Source: Rodentolepis nana
Lineage: Eukaryota > Platyhelminthes > Cestoda > Cyclophyllidea > Hymenolepididae
Assembly: GCA_900617975.1 (NCBI GenBank)
Contig: UZAE01000611.1
Span: forward strand, 1-20,710
DNA length: 20,710 bases
Direction: 5' to 3'
Shown: piece after piece, positions 11,307 to 20,202 of the stretch
How positions within the stretch are numbered: the stretch's first letter is position 1
Layout of the letters: each line of letters starts with the position of its first letter
Notes under the pieces: generated by a model
The model's database searches: none
Told to the model about the DNA's origin: nothing
The model's input: only the letters and a program-made list of their open reading frames with translations
Program-made: the position numbers and the translations under genes

Positions 11307-14300
11307 ATGAGGCCCAAACAGAAGCAAAATGCTAAGGAAACCCTAATTCGTGTCAAAGAGTTGTGCAATGAGCTACTTCGACGTATTTTCATGAATGCTT
11401 ACTCTATTTTTTATTAGTATGTCACAAATCTCCAGAGGCATCTAATTTTCTCGATTACTTCGGAAGCCTTAAATCAGTTACTTCTACCATTGAAGGCTTT
11501 CAAAAGAGTAGAACTTATTTTCATGTGTCAAAATTAATTTAGATTTATCAATCGTTGAAGCAATTTCCAAAGGAGATCGTGAGATAAAGCTGAAAAGTCT
11601 CGAGCATAAGTATAAGGATTATTTAGAGTGCAAAATTTCTATTCAAAATTCGGAAAGTGCTGGCTTTGGTCTTCGCGCTGAAGAACCAATAAAAGTATGG
11701 CATGGATTCTTATCGGATATTGACTTGTTATTTAGAAAAACACCAGGCTTCTCCATGTTCCTGCTGAAGATATGTTATATCTGAAAAATCTAACCACCCA
11801 ACTTCGTATGTTCTTACTGCTCTCGCCTTATTTACTATTTAGCTAAGTTTCTTGTAAAAGATCCTATTTTTTGTGGTATGAATAATGTTGCACTTAGCAT
11901 CGCAACACTGCATGAACTTTCGTTGGGAGAAAAATCGAAATTCAAGGAATATATCTGTATGTTATCATTTCCATGTTTACTTTATGTCTTCTTAGCTTCG
12001 CTTCCTTCGACCTATTCCACTGTCGCCTATTTATCCGTTGATGATTTTGCTGTCGTGGATGGCTTTCCTGCAGCTGGTTGGTACATTTTTTGCTCTCTTG
12101 CCTATTTTTAACAGTTATTTTATATAATATTTACTTCATGTTTAATGTATAGAATTGGTACTGAATACGTACCGAAATATCTGCCGACAGTACGCTTATT
12201 TCTATCTCTTGTTTGATCGGATGAAAGATGAGATTGTTCTACCAAATTACATGAAGTCTTTCTGTTTCAAAGATTACCAGTAGGTTTATTTCCCAGTTTA
12301 TCTTCTTTACTTCACCTTAAGTAGAAGAATTCATTAAGTTTGTTTTTCTGCGCTTCTATAGATGGGCCATATCTACTGTAATGAGCCGAAACAATATGAT
12401 TCCCGGAAACGAAGGTGAAGTGCTTTGTCTGATACCACTCTGGGATATGATCAATCATAAGCAAGGCCAGGTGAGTAACCCCATTTAAATAAGTTTTGTG
12501 GTCATCAAATATGCCATTATTTCGTTGAAATGATCGACAAGTTATTTACTTGCTCTCTTCCTCTCATTTATCTATTAATTTGGAGAAGCTTTCTTAAGTG
12601 AGCTGGGGGGGTTATCTATGTATTCCCCAACTAGACGTCCCTGGAAAGCTTTATTGTTAATAAATTCTATATCGTTTTAATTTGTTGATTTTTACTATTC
12701 TTTGTCACTTGTTCGCTTATGGTCACTCATCACACTTTGGGGGAAAGCATATTCGCCAGTCAATGGTAAGGGAACGATCTTTATCCGATGAGTAGGGGTA
12801 AGGGACACTAAAGAGCAAACATATTTGTCAGCCATTTAACGGTATCCACTGTTCATGAAATTTGTTTATTAGCGTCACTGGTTACTTTCCAGTGTCGCTG
12901 CAATCAATTTAGATTTGGACATTGCTATTGGACCTCCTAAACTGCAAGAAGTGGCTCTAGCTTGCGAGATAGTAATGCCGACCGAATAGTATTAGCGTTA
13001 GGAAGCATAAATGCGTATTTCCAAAGAAGAAACTTGCAGACTTCATATCTAGTGGTTTAAGTTATTGTTTATTGATTGTCCGCGCTCGCAACTGGGTAAG
13101 TAAGATTAACGGTAAAGAACCTGCGGCTGTAATGATTGGCTAAGCAGACAAACGCTCATTTATCACGCCCAATAAGTTGAGTGGGAGATAAAGATGAGGT
13201 AAGAATTTGCAATTGGTTCAAGGTAATTACTCTGCTCACTATTGGCGCAAATGTTCTTATGGACTATTTTTAAATATGTACATAGAAGAAATGTTTTTGT
13301 TAACTCCTTCCCAAGGCATTTCTTCGGAAATTTGTCAGCAACTTTGAGCAAAGTTCAATTTGGTAATATTTTAAGCTCCACCGACAGTTCTAAAGTATTA
13401 CTATTTTGCTTCCTATTTCCATGCTTTATTGACCAGTAATTGGTAGGCATGATGGATCCTCTTCAATGGAGCTCAAATTCTTGTAACAAGACGCATCAGA
13501 AACAGTGAGGATGGTTAAACTAAGAAATCATAATGTAATTAAATCGTTTTTTTCGTTTCTTTAGCTGACGACAGACTTTGATCCGGCTTCACGAAGTCTA
13601 GTGTTCTATGCCACGGAATCGTATGAAAAAGGCGATGAGGTTCTGTAGACTGTTCTTTTTTACTTAATATTTTCTATCATTTTTGAGACGTACATCAAAG
13701 CATAATTTATCATTTAGATATTCATGGATTATGGCAAACGTACAAGCACTGAGTTTCTCTTGTACAGCGGCTTTGTTCCAGAAATAAATAGATTCCATAA
13801 AGTTCCAATTAAACTAGGTACTTCCGTTTATATAGCACATGGTTTGATCAGTGCTTGCTTTAGACATATGCCTTATTTGTTCCTTTTTATTTTAGGCTTA
13901 AGCAAATACGATAAACTCTTGACTCTTAGAACACGGGTTTTGGAGAAACAGAAATTGTCGAGGTTCGTAATTAAAAAATTGAATTTATTTGTTTGTAATG
14001 GAAATTGACCTTAAGAACTTGCAATAAGACTCAATTTTACTCTCAGTGAAATCAACGTAAGTGTCTCTTCACCAGATGAATCTCCTCTTCCGGTCGATTT
14101 TTTTGTGTTTGGCCGCGTTTTCGTCATGAGTGAAAGTAAGTTTGGACTTCAAATTAGACAGAATTGTATGTTAAACTATTGCAATTATTGAGCCATATAT
14201 CCAATTAGGTGAACTTCAATTTGCACTGAAAGCTGATGAGAGTACGGACAACATTCTATCGAATGTGCTTTCGGATAATCGTATTGACAATGCAGCTCGA

Positions 14301-14555
14301 AAGTTCATTGAAGACCGCCTAACCTGCCTCGTTCGTGCCTACAAATCGCGCCTTGAAAAGAAGCTGCAATCTGTAAGTGGCTTATTTCTACTTATATAAA
14401 ATAAGTAGTTGGTGTGTTATAGATATTATAATTTCATATTGTAACCCTAGGCTCAAGTCAAAGGTCCACTTCATGAGCAGTGTGTTCGACTTTGCCGTCA
14501 AGATATCTCCACTCTTTCACAATGTCTCACTGCTTTCGTTCAAAACTCACATTAA
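11307..14555 (+). CDS. SETD3: SETD3-type SET-domain protein histidine methyltransferase, 14 exons, complete
   Basis: Rebuilt exons: 11307-11382, 11418-11507, 11543-11694, 11736-11805, 11843-11956, 11996-12076, 12153-12279, 12362-12470, 13565-13639, 13718-13817, 13896-13962, 14047-14135, 14209-14372, 14451-14555. All have GT/AG borders, the phases agree throughout, and they give 472 residues plus TAA. SETD3 methylates a single histidine of actin in the cytoplasm using S-adenosylmethionine. Visible hallmarks: GFGLRA at 96-101 opening the SET domain; RQYAYFY in exon 7; RNNMIP around 246-251, whose second Asn matches the one that contacts the target histidine; LIPLWDMINH ending at 269, with Trp264 and the Asn-His cofactor motif; and the catalytic-pocket Tyr-Gly at 303-304 with Arg306. 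The C-terminal Rubisco-LSMT-like substrate-binding region follows but is shorter than in the roughly 594-residue human protein, whose tail is missing. A few splice sites are best choices among neighbours, notably intron 1. Confidence 0.92.
12471..13564 (+). other. SETD3 intron 8, 1,094 nt
   Basis: The only long intron of the gene, with borders GTGAGT and TTTAG. It contains no recognised gene or mobile element, although its size relative to the neighbouring introns suggests an old insertion. Confidence 0.8.
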
Positions 14556-14610
14556 AATTCCCATGTCTCTATTATTTAAGCGACAATCTGTCTTCCATAT
14601 CATGTCTTTA

Positions 14611-14616
14611 AATAAA
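14611..14616 (+). promoter_or_regulatory. Poly(A) signal of SETD3 in the SETD3-RANGRF gap
   Basis: AATAAA lies 56 nt past the SETD3 stop, with T- and GT-rich sequence downstream (about 14637-14686). It marks the 3' end of the SETD3 message before the next coding region. Confidence 0.75.
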
Positions 14617-14688
14617 GCCTTCCTTTTTGAATATGACTGTTTATTTTTCTCTTTCTTTTCTACTGCTTTGTGATATGCTGTGTTTTCA

Positions 14689-14690
14689 AG
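14689..14690 (+). promoter_or_regulatory. Candidate trans-splice acceptor before RANGRF
   Basis: A long pyrimidine-rich run (about 14639-14687) ends in TTTTCAAG at 14690, 16 nt before the RANGRF ATG. Together with AATAAA 74 nt upstream, this is the layout of an operon junction processed by coupled polyadenylation and spliced-leader addition. Alternatively it could be an ordinary cis acceptor for a distant 5' exon. Confidence 0.5.
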
Positions 14691-14706
14691 CGAAGATAAA
14701 GCTGAG

Positions 14707-17700
14707 ATGGCTGCACCGAGCGGTTTGACACAACAACCTCTCTATGGAGGAGCGCTAGAGATTCAGCTTCCATCACCCGCCAATGATGTAAGGTGATTCC
14801 TTTGTGCCTTGTGTGCAAGTTATTTACTTTGATTGCCTCTGTGACAGTAAGCAAATTGCTACTTTCGTTAAGATTTTGCAACTCTGGAATTATGGAAGGC
14901 GGTCTAAGCAGAAGTAGCATTTTAACTGTTTATTTTAATGGCAATTTAGGTTTCGAATTTGCCTGCATTGTTTCTTTATTTTCGCTGCTTGTGCTTTTAG
15001 TAACTTTCGTCAAGTGCCGGACAACCAGGAGATCTTTGTTAATCCAGCAAACAATCAAAGCATCATTGTGGATATTCTTGAAGCTCTATCCGAACCAGAT
15101 CTTGTCGAGGCTGTAAAGTAAGTAACGTTTCTTTATAGAAAATATGATATTAATATTATTCCTTCCGATAACATTTACGTTTGGCAGAGTTAGATAGTTC
15201 ATGTGTCAAAGTGGAAAGTGTAAGAATTCCGGGCTTCTACATTAAAAGAAAACGAGAAAATCTCAACTGCAAATTAGTACATTTGCAAGAGCTTTGAAAG
15301 ATGTTTCATGTTCAACACTCATCTCGGGTAAGGAAGTTAGTTTCCTCTTCTTGGGTAGTATTAAAAAATGCAGTTAATAATTGTGTCGTTCGCAACTGGT
15401 TTACCGATAAGTATCGAGCACGAGACCACTGATTTGGTAGAAATACATGCTAATAACTTATAATTAACCTCCCAAATCATCTCTGGTGAGTTTGCTGAAC
15501 CGTTGTTAGTTTCACCATCGTTATCAAGAAATCATTTTTATGCCATTGCCTTACGGTCCCTTCTCGTTGCCATGTTTTGCATAGGTGAGACCATGTGTTA
15601 AACGATTCATTCAAAATCTCAATGAAATCCTAGGGTTTCTTTTATTAATCATTGATGTGGGTTAATCTCAGTGTCATCCAAGCTGTGGGTTTCGTCTTCA
15701 ATTCGGAGTTTGAGTTAAAATTATGCTCTATCACTTTTCAATGCCCTATTTTACTGATTGTAAAAAGAATACTTTTAAAATTGGTGAAAATGCGGTTGAG
15801 GAGTATAAGGGTTTAAATCCACCCTCTCCGTCTACTGATGCACGGTTAGTTACCCAGGCGTTATTTCGGGAATGATGCGACCACACACGTGCTGCTTTGG
15901 AGAGGTGGTGATGGCATAAATGATAGCAAGACGAAGTGTTTTTCTACCATTGCTAATGCATTACCGTGATGCTTGATAAGCTAATATTAACTATCTAAAG
16001 TTAATATTGTTCAATATTGTGCGCGTTAGCCGTGCTTGATTTTCATTATTATTACTCACAGTAATAAGGCTATTTGCAAGTTTTAATGTCTGAAAGGGAT
16101 TAAGAAGATGCTGGGAAGGACGTCGAGGTATTTGGGTGGCTTACTTGATTCGTTTTATTGTTTTTGGATTCAATTTGTACTCCATTTACTTAATGAAAAG
16201 CGCACGTTCAAAAATTAAAATTCTCCCATCGACCTGCCCAGTGTGGCTATTGGCTGAGTTTTTTTTTGATCAAGAAGAGCTGGGTTGTGAAGGTGAAGTG
16301 GAGTCAAATGCTATTCTCTAGCTTGCACAATTGCAGCGTATCAGGGTTGACTTTATAATTTGTAATTTTCGACACCACGGATAGTGGAATCGTTTGAGGA
16401 AGGCGTTAACTTATTGCTTGTGAACTAACAACTACTCGCAACCTGTCGCAGCATTAAGTGGTAGTAGGAGGTGCGCCCACTCACAAGCCCTCTCAAATTG
16501 CCTGTCTGTAGGATTACTGGAGTGTAAAGATTGAATTGATGTAATAGGGGGGGGGGGGATTCAAACTCATTGATTCGTTATGATTCATTTAAAATTAGAC
16601 CATTTATATTGGGTTGGCAACTAAGTCATTGCCGTTTTTGTTGACAGATTCACTCTATACTTTCTTTTGTTTTGTTAACGTGGCCACAGCATCTAACCTA
16701 TATTTTTTCTTACTGTATGGGCTTCTAGGCTAATTAGTGAAAAAATTTTTTTGTTTAGTTCTTTAGTTTTGTTTTTATCTCAATTTAAAAATGAAAGAAC
16801 AGGACGTGCACTTCCGACACATTTTATTGTATTACTTCCGAAAAGGCAAGAACGCATCGCAAGCACAAAAGAAGTTATGTGCCGTATATGGAGATGAAGC
16901 CTTAAAAGAAAGGCAGTGTCGAAATTGGTTTGAAAGATTTCGTTCCGGTGATTTTTCACTGAAAAATTCACAACGATCTGGCCGCCCAGTCGAAGTGGAT
17001 GAAACCCATATCAAGGCCATTATCGACTCAAATCGTCACAGCACAACACGAGATATTGCAGAGAAGCTCAATGTGTCGCATACATGCATTGAAAATAAAT
17101 TGACATAACCCTTGGTTATGTCAAGAAACTTGATTTATGGATCCCTCACCAGTTAAAGGAAATTCATTTGACGCAACGGATTAGCATCTGTGATTCGCCG
17201 CTACTGAAACGCAATGAGAATGATCCATTTCCGAGAAAGAACCTAGTTACTGGCGACGAAAAGTGGATAGTTTATAACAATGTTACTCGCAAGAGATCAT
17301 GGGTGAAGCAAGATCAACCAGCCCAAACAGTATCAAAAGCAGAGATTCACCAAAAAAAGATTATGCTGTCAGTCTGGTGGGATCACAAAGGAATTTTGTA
17401 TTTTGAAGTCATGCCGCAGAACCAAACGATAAATTCAAATGTGTATGTTGAAGAACTCGAAAAACTGAAGGATGCAATTGAAGATAAGCGGCCGGCATTA
17501 TCAAATCGGAAGGGTGTTGTTTTCCATCATGATAACACAAGGCCCCACACATCTTTGGTTACTCGGCAAAAATTATTGGAACTGGGTTGGGATGTTTTGT
17601 CACACCCACCATATGGCCCTGACCTTGCGCCTTCGGATTACCATTTGTTTCGTTCCATGCAAAACTCTTTAAATGGTAAAATTTTTAACAACGCGGATGA

Positions 17701-18644
17701 TGTCGGATCACACCTAATTCAGTTTTTAATAGCAAAGACCAGACATTTTACGAACGGGGAATTTTTACTCTGCCAGAACGATGGAAAAGGTCATCGACAA
17801 GAACGGCCAATATATAATTGAATAAAGTTATATTTTTAAACAAAAATTCCGAATTTGCCTTCTTATTTGAAATCGGCAATGACGTAGTTGCCAACCTAAT
17901 ATCAAATGGCAGGCGTTTTGATGGTTATCATTAGCCCTTTAGTTGATTTCAGGCTTCACACTTGAGATGGAACATTGAATTGGAAAAAGTCGAGAAAGGG
18001 GGGAGGGGGAACAGAAGAGTGTTTCAAAGATGTAAGAGACAAGCACAAAGGTGAGGTGAGTAATGTGAAAAAAGTCGAATATGACATGCAGTTGAGCCAC
18101 TGTAGTTTGAAGTTAGAAGTCAACTGTCGGTTAATAGACTTTTTTGCCGTATGAGTATACGTTGCCCTGGGTGCACCACGAGGAGGTAAGTTTATCGCAC
18201 ACCCCAAAATTAGATCATACGCTTCTTGTAATGAGATATGGTCGTGCTTGGCTTAGATACTCTTTAGTGGCTTGTATGATATGATTGCTGTGGTGGGTGT
18301 CTTGCTCCCCCTTTTTAAGCCAACTTGTATTGTTTTTACAGATTTCATTTTCAAGAAATCGCCGAATGTAATTCTGCTACTGAGACTATTGTGGATTCTG
18401 TTGAGGTTCAGAACATTCCTGGGTAAGTTTATGGCCAATTATCATTTCCCTTTTTATCATTATTTTCTTCTTTTATTTTTTTGTATTTTGCAGTTGCCCT
18501 TCGGCCGTCCTTCTACGCGGAAAGCAGAAAACTGCCAAGTTCAATAGGGAAGACAGTGACACTGTGGCTATCTCAATTATGCTCTATCGATTCACCCAAT
18601 TCGCATCCGATATCCTTGTGTGTTTTAATGATCCCATATTGTAA
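14707..18644 (+). CDS. RANGRF: RANGRF/Mog1-type Ran-binding protein, 4 exons, complete
   Basis: Exons 14707-14792, 15001-15117, 18342-18422 and 18494-18644 join in phase to 144 residues plus TAA. Mog1 proteins bind the small GTPase Ran, promote nucleotide release and support nuclear import; the vertebrate form also aids sodium-channel trafficking. Recognition rests on the family layout: an N-terminal LYGGALEIQLP segment, then DVSNFRQVPDNQEIF spanning the first splice junction (the PDNQE core is the family signature), a FHFQEIAE strand, and a late LLRGKQKTAKFN segment resembling the family's GKQ region. It ends with a hydrophobic TDLL-like strand (ASDILVCFNDP). The human protein has a C-terminal extension that is absent here, unless the alternative splice noted at 18641 is used. 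Intron 2 is 3,224 nt and carries a short repeat interrupted by mariner. It lies 151 nt after SETD3 on the same strand, a possible second cistron. Confidence 0.92.
15118..16590 (+). other. RANGRF intron 2, left part with no element recognised
   Basis: About 1.5 kb of AT-rich intron before the nested repeats. It contains a G12 tract at 16547-16558. No coding potential or RNA gene was seen. Confidence 0.6.
16547..16558. repeat. G12 homopolymer tract
   Basis: Twelve consecutive G in the intron, 46 bp before the left boundary of the short interspersed repeat. Confidence 0.9.
16609..17899 (+). mobile_element. Mariner DNA transposon, 1,291 bp, inactive
   Basis: Terminal inverted repeats of about 26 bp (16609-16634 and 17874-17899; TTGGGTTGGCAACTAAG against TTAGGTTGGCAACTACG, two mismatches overall) are flanked by the TA duplication typical of the Tc1/mariner superfamily (16607-16608 and 17900-17901). 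The ends and the transposase resemble the mellifera-type mariners known from insects and other invertebrates. It lies inside the 3' tail of short-repeat copy 1, in the opposite orientation, within RANGRF intron 2. Confidence 0.95.
16791..17825 (+). pseudogene. Mariner transposase, frameshifted
   Basis: The N-terminal part (16791 to about 17100) holds the paired helix-turn-helix DNA-binding region, with a RQCRNWFERFRSG motif and an SGRPVEVD linker. An in-frame TAA plus a frame change near 17100-17112 breaks it from the catalytic part. The catalytic part keeps all three acidic residues: the Asp in TGDEKW, the Asp in HHDNTRPH, and the Asp in APSDYHLF, with exactly 34 residues between the second and third (DD34D). 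Further frame changes at about 17735 and 17785-17790 scramble the C-terminal end, which would finish at the TAA of 17823-17825. The protein would cut and paste the element at TA sites. This copy cannot make it in one piece. Confidence 0.93.
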
Positions 18645-18683
18645 GTCATTGTTTATTTTTTTTCGTTATATAGCCTTAGTAAT

Positions 18684-18689
18684 AATAAA
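18684..18689 (+). promoter_or_regulatory. Poly(A) signal of RANGRF
   Basis: AATAAA lies 40 nt after the TAA at 18642-18644, followed by T-rich sequence. It supports termination of the message here rather than splicing onward. Confidence 0.65.
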
Positions 18690-19134
18690 TGTTATTTAAT
18701 TTAATTCTCGCTTATTTGTCAAGTCTATTTCACCTAATTTCTCAATTTTTGCCAATTTACATGCTCCTCTGTGATTGCTGACACGATTTAGTTCTGTTCT
18801 TGAATATTTAAAAGTGGTAATTTGTTTATCAGAGTCGCATTTTACTCATTTCTTCATGTCCTCTGTATCCCATCTGCACCATCACTGTATGTGCAAAGTG
18901 GAAATGGATTTTTGTCTAGGTTTTGGATGAAAGAGCCCATCGGAGATTCACCAAGGGCCTTATGAAGCCACCTATCACTCTTGACTGCATGCATTTTTAA
19001 ATGCTTTTTGTTCACCTACCCTTTGTATTCGCTTTTATAAGGACTAATCATTTTCTATTGAGTGTCACTTTTGCACTCGTTCTCGTTACTATTTCTTTAC
19101 CTCTTCTCTCAAAGGACTATTGTGATAATTCACG
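18690..19134. other. Intergenic stretch after RANGRF
   Basis: AT-rich, with no gene recognised. A splice-acceptor-like TTTGTCTAG at 18919 is followed by 15 sense codons in the RANGRF frame; see findings. Confidence 0.5.
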
Positions 19135-19146
19135 CATGATAATATT

Positions 19147-19465
19147 TATTTATATCGAATGGCAGCTTTATGATAGTTATCGTTAGCCCTTTAGTTGACT
19201 TCAGGCTTCACAGAAGAAGAGGAACATCAAATCGAAAAAAGGCGAGAGGGGGGGACAGAAGAGTGTTTTGAAGATGTAAAAGAGACAGACACAAAGGTCG
19301 ATGGAATTTGAGGTGAGTACTGTGGAAGTAGTCGAGTATGACATACAGTGGGGTCATGATAGCTTGAACTCAGAAGTCAACTGCCGGTTTACAGGCTTTT
19401 TTTGCCGCATGAGTATACGTTGCCCAGGGTGTACCACGTGGAGGTAAGTCTATCGCACACCCCCT
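19147..19465 (-). mobile_element. Short interspersed repeat, copy 2 (intact)
   Basis: Uninterrupted minus-strand copy of about 319 bp, roughly 80% identical by eye to copy 1. The flanking 12-bp direct repeats CATGATAATATT at 19135-19146 and 19466-19477 are identical, so it is a fairly recent insertion. Its 3' end (GATATAAATA) retains the TATA site that mariner used in copy 1. Shared internal marks include the complement of GAGTATACGTTGCCC and a start of GGGGTGTGCGATA. Confidence 0.82.
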
Positions 19466-19477
19466 CATGATAATATT

Positions 19478-20202
19478 AATAATAGTAAAGATCCTGGACG
19501 TTATTTGTGTTTCCGATCGTATACTTTATCAAACTTACAAAATTCTCTAGGCTCATTAAGCAACCTGTGACTGAAGGAGTCGCTGATAAGAGAAGCTCGA
19601 ATGCTAACTTCCCTTTTGTTGATCAGAATTAGCTACTGGCATCCACTTCACTGGACATGCACCAATAAGCATTAGGTCTTGTGGCACCTGATTTCTCAGA
19701 CCCTCGCACACAATGCAAGTATGATGAAAGCATTTGAAATCAAGGAATTCGCCGACCTTCTCAATTACTAGACTCTCAATGTGGTTGTGCATATTTTCAC
19801 TCCATGTTGCATGTCTATTAAAACTCTGTCTTAAATAATCTTCCTGGACTCAATCTCCATCTTTTGAGTCAATATTTGGACTGACAGTTTAGGGCCCCTG
19901 AAATGAGACTGACCCATTCCTGGTTATTAGTTAGTTAGTAACAGACGACTACGCTGTTGGCTACTAATTCCGGGCTGTTGCGTACCTCAAATATCCTATC
20001 TAATTTTTACTTTAAGCTTTAAGCAAATTTTTGGCTTAGTCAGTACATAGTCAATTTCCTGAATTAAATTGCATTTATCTTTATAACTCTCATGCTCAAT
20101 TAGGAAAGTGTTTTCCAACAATAACCATGTTTTGAATACCTTTCCCAATGTAGGAAAATTGAATTTCACTGTATCTTTCACTAGAACTGATAACGTTATT
20201 AT
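19478..20202. other. Intergenic stretch with a doubtful coding fragment
   Basis: No confident gene. Two adjacent minus-strand open frames (19604 to about 19857 and 19996-20181) have protein-like composition but no recognised family; see the separate entry. Confidence 0.4.
19604..19857 (-). CDS. Possible terminal exon of an unknown minus-strand gene
   Basis: An open frame of about 80 codons ends at a TAG at 19604-19606. Its residues look protein-like rather than AT-driven: a LVIEKVGEFLDFK stretch, then KCFHHTCIVC, a Cys/His cluster that could bind metal, then DLMLIGACPVKWMPVANS. Candidate acceptors (ending ...AAGACAG or ...GTCCAG) lie just upstream on the minus strand. A further open frame at 19996-20181, ending near a GTAAAA donor, could be the preceding exon. 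I do not recognise the family, no poly(A) signal was found nearby, and chance remains likely. Confidence 0.2.

Larger units (their letters stand above)
16604..18205 (-). mobile_element. Short interspersed repeat, copy 1 (SINE-like), split by a mariner element
   Basis: Minus-strand element of about 309 bp once the mariner and duplicated TA are removed. It begins GGGGTGTGCG at 18205 and ends GATATAA at 16604. Flanking 13-bp direct repeats, 16591-16603 and 18206-18218 (AAAATTAGAyCAT, one mismatch), are a target-site duplication and show insertion by target-primed reverse transcription. The whole length matches copy 2 at 19147-19465. The 3' part (CTTCAGGCTTCACAG region, complement at about 17908-17958) matches the 3' tail of the non-LTR retrotransposon at 20203-20710. 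No terminal inverted repeats. Clear RNA polymerase III boxes were not found, so it may be a LINE-tailed SINE or an internally deleted LINE. Confidence 0.8.

Noticed and set aside
14377..15116. Open frames at 14377-14673 and 14793-15116 on the plus strand and 14660-14920 on the minus
   Set aside because: They run through introns, UTR and the wrong frames of SETD3 and RANGRF exons; the exon reconstruction explains this DNA.
18100..18205. tRNA-like A and B boxes at the 5' end of the short repeats
   Set aside because: TGGGCAACG and GTTCAAGC-like strings are only weak matches and differ between copies, so polymerase III origin cannot be claimed.
17956..18207. 83-codon minus-strand frame within short repeat copy 1
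   Set aside because: Not kept open in copy 2; similarity is at the DNA level only.
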